Below, piece after piece: positions 50,301 through 59,300 of a stretch of DNA of 64,000 nt. A program made the translations under genes and the position numbers. Position 1 is the stretch's first letter. Every line of letters starts with the position of its first letter. Where the stretch lies: contig NC_087065.1 of NCBI RefSeq assembly GCF_963678635.1, forward strand, positions 70,292,630 through 70,356,629, read 5' to 3'. The notes under the pieces are model-generated. The model had not been told where the DNA came from. It saw only the letters and a program-made list of their open reading frames with translations, and searched no databases. This DNA comes from Symsagittifera roscoffensis. Its lineage: Eukaryota; Xenacoelomorpha; Acoela; Convolutidae.

Positions 50301-53300
50301 GTGTCTCTCATGTTCAATGGTGTACTTACATTGACGCCTGAGTTGCAAATGTCTATAGTGGACACTATCTTTTTGTGTCTCTGCTGTTCAGTGCTGGAAT
50401 AACATTGACGCCTGAGTTGCAAATGTCTATACTAGACACTAACTCTTTTCCTTTTTGTCTCTCCTGCTTATTGGTGCACTTACGTTGACACCCGAGTTGC
50501 AAATGTCAATAGTGGACAGTATCTCTTTGTGCCTCTCCTGTTTATTGGTGCACTTACATTGACGCCTCAGTTGCAAATGTCTATAGTGGACACTATGTCT
50601 TTGTGTCTCTGCTATTTAATGGTGCACTTACATTGACGCCGAGTTGCGAATGTCAATAGTGGACACTATCTCTTTGTGCCTCTCCTGTTTATTGGTGTAC
50701 TTACATTGACGCCCGAGTTGCAAATGTCAATAGTGGACAGTTTCTCTTTGTGACTCTACTGTTTATTGGTGCACTTACATTGACGCCTCAGTTGCAAATG
50801 TCTATAGTTGACACTATCTCTTTGTGTCTCTGCTATTTAATGGTGCACTTACATTGACGCCCGAGTTGCGATTGTCAATAGTGGACACTATCTCTTTGGC
50901 CCTCTCCTGTTTATTGGTGTACTTACATTGACGCCTGAGTTGCAAATGTCTATAGTGGACACTATCTCTTTGTGCCTCTCCTGTTTATTGGTGCACTTAC
51001 ATTGACGCCTCAGTTGCAAATGTCTATAGTGGACACTATGTCTTTGTGTCTCTGCTATTTAATGGTGCACTTACATTGACGCCGAGTTGCGAATGTCAAT
51101 AGTGGACACTATCTCTTTGTGCCTCTCCTGTTTATTGTTGTACTTACATTGACGCCCGAGTTGCAAATGTCAATAGTGGACAGTATCTCTTTGTGACTCT
51201 ACTGTTTATTGGTGCACTTACATTGACGCCTCAGTTGCAAATGTCTATAGTTGACACTATCTCTTTGTGTCTCTGCTATTTAATGGTGCACTTACATTGA
51301 CGCCCGAGTTGCGATTGTCAATAGTGGACACTATCTCTTTGGCCCTCTCCTGTTTATTGGTGTACTTACATTGACGCCTGAGTTGCAAATGTCTATAGTG
51401 GACACTATCTCTTTGTGCCTCTCCTGTTTATTGGTGCACTTACATTGACGCATCAGTTGCAAATGTCTATAGTGGACACTATGTCTTTGTGTCTCTGCTA
51501 TTTAATGGTGCACTTACATTGACGCCGAGTTGCGAATGTCAATAGTGGACACTATCTCTTTGTGCCTCTCCTGTTTATTGTTGTACTTACATTGACGCCC
51601 GAGTTGCAAATGTCAATAGTGGACAGTATCTCTTTGTGACTCTCCTGTTTATTGGTGCACTTACATTGACGCCTCAGTTGCAAATGTCTGTAGTGGACAC
51701 TACCTCTTTGTGTCTCTGCTACTTAATGGTGCACTTACATTGACGCCCGAGTTGCGATTGTCAATAGTGGACACTATCTCTTTGGCCCTCTCCTGTCTAT
51801 TGGTGTACTTACATTGACGCCCGAGTTGCAAATGTCAATAGTGGACAGTATCTCTTTGTGCCTCTCCTGTTTATTGGTGCACTTACATTGACGCCTCAGT
51901 TGCAAATGTCTATAGTGGACACTATCTCTTTGTGTCTCTGCTATTTAATGGTGCACTTACATTGACGCCCGAGTTGCGATTGTCAATAGTGGACACTATC
52001 TCTTTGGCCCTCTCCTGTTTATTGGTGTACTTACATTGACGCCTGAGTTGCAAATGTCTACAGTGGACACTATCTCTTTGTGCCTCTCCTGTTTATTGGT
52101 GCACTTACATTGACGCCTCAGTTGCAAATGTCTATAGTGGACACTGTCTTTGTGTCTCTGCTATTTAATGGTGCACTTACATTGACGCCGAGTTGCGAAT
52201 GTCAATAGTGGACACTATCTCTTTGTGCCTCTCCTGTTTATTGTTGTACTTACATTGACGCCCGAGTTGCAAATGTCAATAGTGGACAGTATCTCTTTGT
52301 GACTCTCCTGTTTATTGGTGTACTTACATTGACGCCTGAGTTGCAAATGTCTATAGTGGACAATATCTCTTTGTGCCTCTCCTGTTTATTGGTGCACTTA
52401 CATTGACGCCTCAGTTGCAAATGTCTAAAGTGGACACTATGTCTTTGTGTCTCTGCTATTTAATGGTGCACTTACATTGACGCCGAGTTGCGAATGTCAA
52501 TAGTGGACACTATCTCTTTGTGCCTCTCCTGTTTATTGTTGTACTTACATTGACGCCCGAGTTGCAAATGTCAATAGTGGACAGTATCTCTTTGTGACTC
52601 TCCTGTTTATTGGTGCACTTACATTGACGCCTCAGTTGCAAATGTCTATAGTGGACACTATCTCTTTGTGCCTCTCCTGTTTATTGTTGTACTTACATTG
52701 ACGCCCGAGTTGCAAATGTCAATAGTGGACAGTATCTCTTTGTGACTCTCCTGTTTATTGGTGCACTTACATTGACGCCTCAGTTGCAAATGTCTATAGT
52801 GGACACTATCTCTTTGGCCCTCTCCTGTTTATTGGTGTACTTACATTGACGCCTGAGTTGCAAATGTCTATAGTGGACACTATCTCTTTGTGTCTCTCTT
52901 GTTCAGCCCCATCCAACTGGCCCAATTGCACGACTCTATTCGGATGGCCCATCTCTGGGTGCAGCTTAGCCTCGAACTCCTAAAGAACAATCAAACACAT
53001 CCTTAATTGAACGGTCGTTGTGAGATTCAATCAGTTAATAACTTAGTGGATTCGAAAACGTAAACAGTTCCGCCAAAGTCAAATAGAAACAAGGATAGCT
53101 GATTAATGTGCAAATCGCACAGAATGTTCCGATCATAGTTTTAAAAAATGCAACAACGTTTTTCAATGTATTGTTGTTTTTTTTTTCGGCGTTTTTTAAT
53201 CATTTTTGTGAAATTCTTTGAGCGCCGTATTTTGAGCAACTGAATAATCACTTAGAATCAGTAGCGTGCCGACCGTCTCATACCTGTAATTCTATCTGCC

Positions 53301-56300
53301 AAAATTTCCCAAGAGTCCCATCCATTTTTGGCTAGCCAGCCTCAAAATTTATTTAAGCGCCAATGTAACTAAATTTGACGATTGCGCGCACCGAAAAAAA
53401 AAACAATTTTTAAAAATCTGATCAAAATCAAAGCGTCATTTTTAGCATGTTTTTTTGTCAAAAATTTGACAAAATAGGGTTCTTATAGTTATTTTTGAAG
53501 AACTCGAGAGATCAAAGTAATGAACCTAAAAAAAAGTCAAACAAATTTTTCAAAAGTTTCATATTTTCGAAAAACTGCCCAGCTGCGTTTGGTGGTAAAT
53601 TGACACAGATCCTGCACAAAAAGACAACAAGACCGCACTTATCGAGGCGAAGCTCTGAATTTTCCGACTGCCTTTAACCTTTAAAGTTCTATGACTGTGT
53701 TCGCTTAAAAACAATTTGATGCAATTACCAAAATAACACTTTTTTTGAGAATTTTTTAAATCATCTCACCACACCTTATGTTAAATATAAAGTGATATTT
53801 TTCGCATATACCAAAGTACTAAATAGACCAAATAGCATGCCTCAATTCAGTTAGGAACAATTTCAAGACTGATTAAATCTCAGCTCAGGCAATTTTACAC
53901 CAAGGCAATCTTTAAACCCCAAAAACCTAACAAAAAAAGCTCACAAGTAAGATACCCTTCTACATTTGAGCTCCGGATAACAATGCTTTTCAAATGGTAT
54001 ACAAATGCTGCCAAAAAGGGTTAGTTAAAAAGTCAAAATTTGTCCTGAGAAGTAAAAACAAAACAAACCCGAGCACAAACATTCCGTCACTTTCTTCGAA
54101 CAATTACGACCGGTGGAAAAACGGATGATTTTATCCCGCACAAACAAATCAAAGATTGCAAATTATACTTGATTGTATACAGATTCGGCACTGATTGTAT
54201 ATAAAAGTAGATAAGTCAGCCTGTATATCAGGTCAAAGCCCTGAGAGTTCCGACCGCTCATTAACTGGTCCGGAATAGCTTTTGATTAATGAAATCTTGA
54301 CACACTATGATCTTAGCGGCCTAAAATTCACAGTGTTTCAAAATTTGACTAGAGTGCGGAATTATTAAGACTTATTAGCTGGCTTCAAATCAACTTTGAA
54401 CGATTTGTAGTGCGGGATAAATCGCCACGCGTAAATAATGCGCGTTACACTTTCGGTATCAAAGCATAAAACGAGCATTTTAGCTATACTTGAGCCAAAT
54501 TAAAATAGTGGTGTTCGAACACGTCGGAGCGCAGAAAGATCCAGGGATCGATCCTCCGAGAGTAAATTTCTTTTGAAAGTTGGCCTGATTAAAAAACTAC
54601 ACCGAGCATATATATATATTCATCACTTTACTCAAAAGTCTGAACAATACGCTCATAACGAGAAGAATGAGTACAAAAAACCGAATTTCCAAAGATTGTA
54701 ATATGGATTCGGATGTCCAACTTCAAAACAACTTCAAAATCTACTTATTGTTCCGACTTTCGGTACGAAAGTAACGGAATATTTGTGCTCGGGGTGGGTT
54801 TTTTTTTCTTCAGACAAATTTCGACTTTTTAACTGGCCATTTTTGACGGAATTTTTTTATATCATTCAAAAGATATCGTTGCCCTGAGCTCAAATTTGAA
54901 AAGATATTTCACCTGTGATCATTTTTCGTAAAGTTATGGTGGTTTAAAGATTGCCATTTTGGCCAATTTGGGACAATTAACTCGCGATATATTTCGCGCT
55001 ATTAACGCGTAAGCGGAGAGTTAATCCGTCTTAAAATCGTTCCAAATTGGTTAAAAGAAGCTTATTTGTCATAATTGATTTGTTACAAGGAGCGAAATCT
55101 ATCCTTTTGTACTTTGTATGGCGTGTGGGGAGATGATTTTCATAAAAAACTTCAAATTTTACAAAAAAAAAATTTTCATTTTATTTAATACATTTAATTT
55201 TTAATGTTATTACTGCTCCATAATACCTTAAAAGGCAGTCGGAACATTCAGGGCTTCGCCCTGATGCGAGCAGTCTTGTTTCAATTGCGTACATTATATC
55301 CTAAAAATCAGTTCTAAATTTCTTCAATTTTAAAATTACGCTAAAATAAGTTAGGTGGTCGTAGATCAAAAGGAATCTCTTTAAACATCCCCCACCCAAG
55401 TGAACATAGTAACGAATAAAGAAATAATTCTATGGTTAAGCATAGGTAAGCTTTGTACCTAGTAAAGAACCTCCCCCCTTTTACAAAAGGGGGAAATAGT
55501 TGAAGAGATCCATCAAAGGAAGTGTAATAAGCGAAGATGAAATACTAACCGATCGTTTCTTGGCTAGTAGCTCACTTTTCTCCAGCAACTCCGGACTGGG
55601 TTTCGTATCTCTCAGAGTTGCGATTCGCTCTTGGAAAAACTGTTTGATCACCAATTCGGGAACCAGAGACACCTTCGCCTCCAGGTCTCGGATCTGCTGT
55701 CGGAACTCCTGAATGGTATCCATGTTTAAACATGATCGACAGATCGTGAGAAGGATTATGTTACATGAAAACTGATTTAAGGAGAAAAAAAGTCTAGCCT
55801 TCAATAATTGAGTCCCTAAATGGAAATCAAAATCCAGTTATGGACATCATAATGAAGCTTGGTATCAAAAAACCAACAGTTTCGGAATACTCAAAACCAA
55901 CAGTTTCGGAATACTCAATTTTCAATGTGTCTGCCTTATTTTGTAATTAACTGGAGTTGATAAGAGCCATTTATTATAAGAGCTGAAAGCCATTTATTAT
56001 TAATACCCGAGTCGAGATTTTTCACCTAATTTGAAGCAAGATTTGAGCGGTTTGAGCGGTTTTTTTAGACAATTACGCTCAAAATCTTGCTTCAAAATGA
56101 GCGGTTCGAGCAGTTTTGCAACGGTTCATCTAAAAAAAAACGCTCAAAAACCGCGCAAGATTTGAGCGGTTTGTTAAGTATTATTGATATTGGCAACCAA
56201 ATTTCAAATTGTGCCAAGATCAATTAACTCGGCCCAAATTGTGCGATGCTGGAGACTTGAATGACTTTTACCTGCAAAGTGTTGTTGTAGAAGTTCTCTG

Positions 56301-59300
56301 CCTGCGACTGGTAGTTCTGCAGCTTCGTGCCTATGACGTCAGCACACGAGTCAAACGAGTCCTGGATGGCCTGGGGTCGCGTGATGGCCCGGAGACCTTT
56401 GTTGCGGTAGTAAGACTAAATAAAAGTTTTAAAAAAATTCTATTTATATATTTTTTGAGCTAAAAAAAATGACTAAAAAATTGACCAAAAAAAATTGCCT
56501 TTTTTCGGCGCGCGTTCCCCCTCAAATTTAATTTAATTGGCGCCGAAAACGCTTGAACCGAAGAAAACTGTTGAATTTGATCAGCCAAAAATGGATGTCG
56601 TCAAGAATTGAGATAGGGGCGTTCAAAACCCCCACCCTCGGCACGCTACTGTTTGCATGCCTTTTAGACAACATCGCATTGAATATTTATTTGGGATATA
56701 TTTTTTTGTTCTCAAGTCCTGAAAAATACATGTCTTAACATTTTCATAACTCTGGCTGCAATTATTACACGTGTACTCACATCTGATACGACTAGCATGC
56801 CTTCTAAGGTGTACTGGAGTATGCGCTGGATGTTGGCCTGGAAGTGGGTTCCCTCGGGACTCTTGTCTCCGAACACCAGGTACTTCTTGTCGAACCGGAT
56901 CCCCTTGCTCCCTCTTCGAGTACTGCATGCATCAAACAATAAACATCAAGCAGTGGTAATATTAAATATACTTTACAAGTTTTGGCCCATTTTTCTTGTT
57001 ACGACAGCATTTTTGAGAGTTCGAAAACGGTATCAAATGTATCAAATAAACCAATATCTTGAAATTAGAATTTTTACAATCGCATTTGATATTAGCATAC
57101 GAAAAAAGGTCTTCACGAAATTACTTATATCAAACTTCAAGAAAAAGCAATTGCTAATTAAAATCAGAAATTCAGGTATGAAAATGCAGAAGAATACGAT
57201 CAAACCGACATTATTCAGTCAATTTGAGGAGACGCTTTGCGGGATGCGCTTTGATGGCCAATTGATGTGATGATCTACAACTAAAGTTTCCAAGCTGTTC
57301 GCAGTTTTTTAAAAAATGACAATAGAAGCAGTTTCAGAGTTATATATCTAAAGTATGACCAGTAGTAAAAAAAAGCAGGATTTGGTATACTAACTGACCT
57401 GACATAAGTTGTGCTGGAACAACAACGCCTGAGTTAGACAAAAATTCAACTAAACTTTTTTGGACAAAAATCCGTTTAAACCAAAAACATGCTCGAACTA
57501 CTCCAGGCAAAGTCAGAACATATCTGCTGGTAAAACAAAAACAGAAGTGATGTGTATCAAATAAATAGAACTCAACGAACCAAAATTCAACTAAATCCTT
57601 TTGGACTGACAAAATTGGTTTATAAGAAACACATGCTCAAACTACTCCTAAAAAAATCAGATAACATCGGCATGTAGAAAAAAATCCAAAATCAACTATC
57701 TAAATTAGACCACAGACATACACAAAAGATACCAGCTGATCGCTCTTCAAGCAAAATAATATTTTGCATTTGAAAGTTGGAAGAGAAATCTGTGTTTATC
57801 ATGAAGGTTGTAAGTATTGCGATTGCGAACAAATCCTTATTTATTCCAGTCTTTCGGTGCGTTCAAAACATCCTGTAATCTTCAACCTTGAATTATAATT
57901 CAGATCTACATCTGAGATTATGATTATTAGCTCCTCAATTTGGTGCGCCTCTTAGTTTTCAACCAATCAGGGCTTTTTCAGCAAATGCAACCAAAAGTTC
58001 CAGATACTCCGGGACTTTTTAGTTCCAAGGGTTCCGTGTGCTAAAAAAAGCCCTCATAGGCTGAAAAATAGAAGAACCAAAATGTGGAGCTATTAAATAC
58101 ACTCTCAGTATATATGGATCAAAATCAAACCTCACGCTTGTAGAATACAAGCTGCTTTGAGCGGAATAAAAAACTGAGATTAATCAAAATTGATTCCATT
58201 AGCAATAACACTAGGCTTAACACATTGTAAAGATCTGCTAATGGTTATAATGATCTCCACCTCTCATGGCTTTTAATTAAACGAGGGATGTTTTTTTGAA
58301 GTAACTAAAAATCACAGTCACAAGTAAAGTTTCTTCTTCTTCAAGTGATTTCTTGCAATAGCTTCATTTTTTGCATTTTAAGTATGTTGAGGTCAATCAA
58401 AAAGTGCACACTAAATTTACCCTTTTAGAGGATTTGATTTGGAGGTTCGGCTGAAAGAAAGAAAAACATATTTTGAAAGCTAAGTCATACTTGATAATGT
58501 ATTTATCAAACTTATCGCACTTAACTATATTAAACTTTTTTACGGTTGACACAGTTTTCGTCTCAAAACCTAATTGACAGTTTCCGTTTTAGTTCGGATC
58601 TCCTATTTCAATTTTTTAAAACTTTTTTTTATAAACTGTTTCGGTCTCTGGACTGGCAAGTTCGCAACAATAATCAGATTTTTCGATTTAAACCTTCCGA
58701 AGTAATCGACGAAAAAAATCGGTAATTAATACGGAATCTGGTATACTAAATTAAGACAGAATCCGTCACTTTTTCGTAGATTGCTAATTTTTACATCCTT
58801 TTTTCTTTGGCTAATTTTTAGATCCTTGTTTCGAAATAGAACCATGTGGACATTTTGTCTCCACTTAAATTAAATAATAATTTCACCCACCCAGTTAGTC
58901 CCTGCCCCCCTGAGGAGACCCTCTGTTTCGACCCACTGGCCGACTGGTCACTCATGTTGGTGCTCCTCCGACTCAGAGTGGCACGTGACTTCTCATCCCC
59001 AAGTCCCCCTCCCCCGTCTCCAGTTTTGCCCCCTCCTGATTCTGCCAGGGAAGCTTCTTGGTAGAGGGATAACTTTGTCTTTTGAGCACTGAAAACATGA
59101 TAACTTCTTGCTAATTTTTTTAAAGTACAAATTGCGTGAAAAACTATAATTGGTGGATATCTGTGGACATTTTGGAGGGCCAAATAAAAAAAATCAATAC
59201 ATGGACATTAATGAAAGGCTGGGTCAAGTTTTTTTTCATCGTTTTGAAAACTCGCACAAAGTTTGCGTTTATTTATAAACCCTAAACCAATTTTTAGTTA

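Larger units (their letters stand above)
28802..52844 (-). other. CCDC180: 24-kb intron between exons 7 and 8, almost entirely minisatellite
   Basis: From the donor at 52844 the intron is repeat until about 28880, leaving only 78 bp of non-repeat sequence before the acceptor of exon 8. Without the array it would be roughly 100 bp, similar to the 77-bp intron of the small gene at 14946. Confidence 0.8.
28880..52904 (-). repeat. About 24-kb minisatellite of 72-74-bp units derived from an exon/intron boundary
   Basis: Some 320 tandem units. In sense (minus) orientation a typical unit is GAGAGACACAAAGAG, a TAGTGTCCACTATAGACATT segment, TGCAACTCAGGCGTCAAT and then GTAAGTGCACCAATAAACAG. The first 54 bp equal the end of CCDC180 exon 7 and the last 20 bp its intron start. 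Units with TTTGTGTCTCTG (plus strand) are 74 bp; units with TTTGTCTCTG are 72 bp. Right of about 44200 the CTGTTTATTGGTGCACTTAC form dominates. The left part mixes CTGTTCATTGCTGGAATAAC, GCTGAACTTAC, TGGACTTATAT and TTTACTGGACTTAC forms. Confidence 0.95.
52980..55549 (-). other. CCDC180: Intron between exons 6 and 7
   Basis: Contains a reversed family A fragment (53625-53770), a full family A copy (54748-55280) and repeat E (55400-55510). No other gene seen. Confidence 0.6.

Noticed and set aside
28880-52904. Array read as a CRISPR array
   Set aside because: Units are contiguous with no spacers, vary by point changes, and lie in a eukaryotic intron.
54515-54570. B-box-like GGGATCGATCCTCC as a tRNA or SINE
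   Set aside because: No A box or tRNA fold upstream.
56797-57270. 157-codon plus-strand frame
   Set aside because: It overlaps exon 4 of the CCDC180-like gene on the opposite strand and continues into AT-rich intron with Lys/Ile-rich chance sequence.
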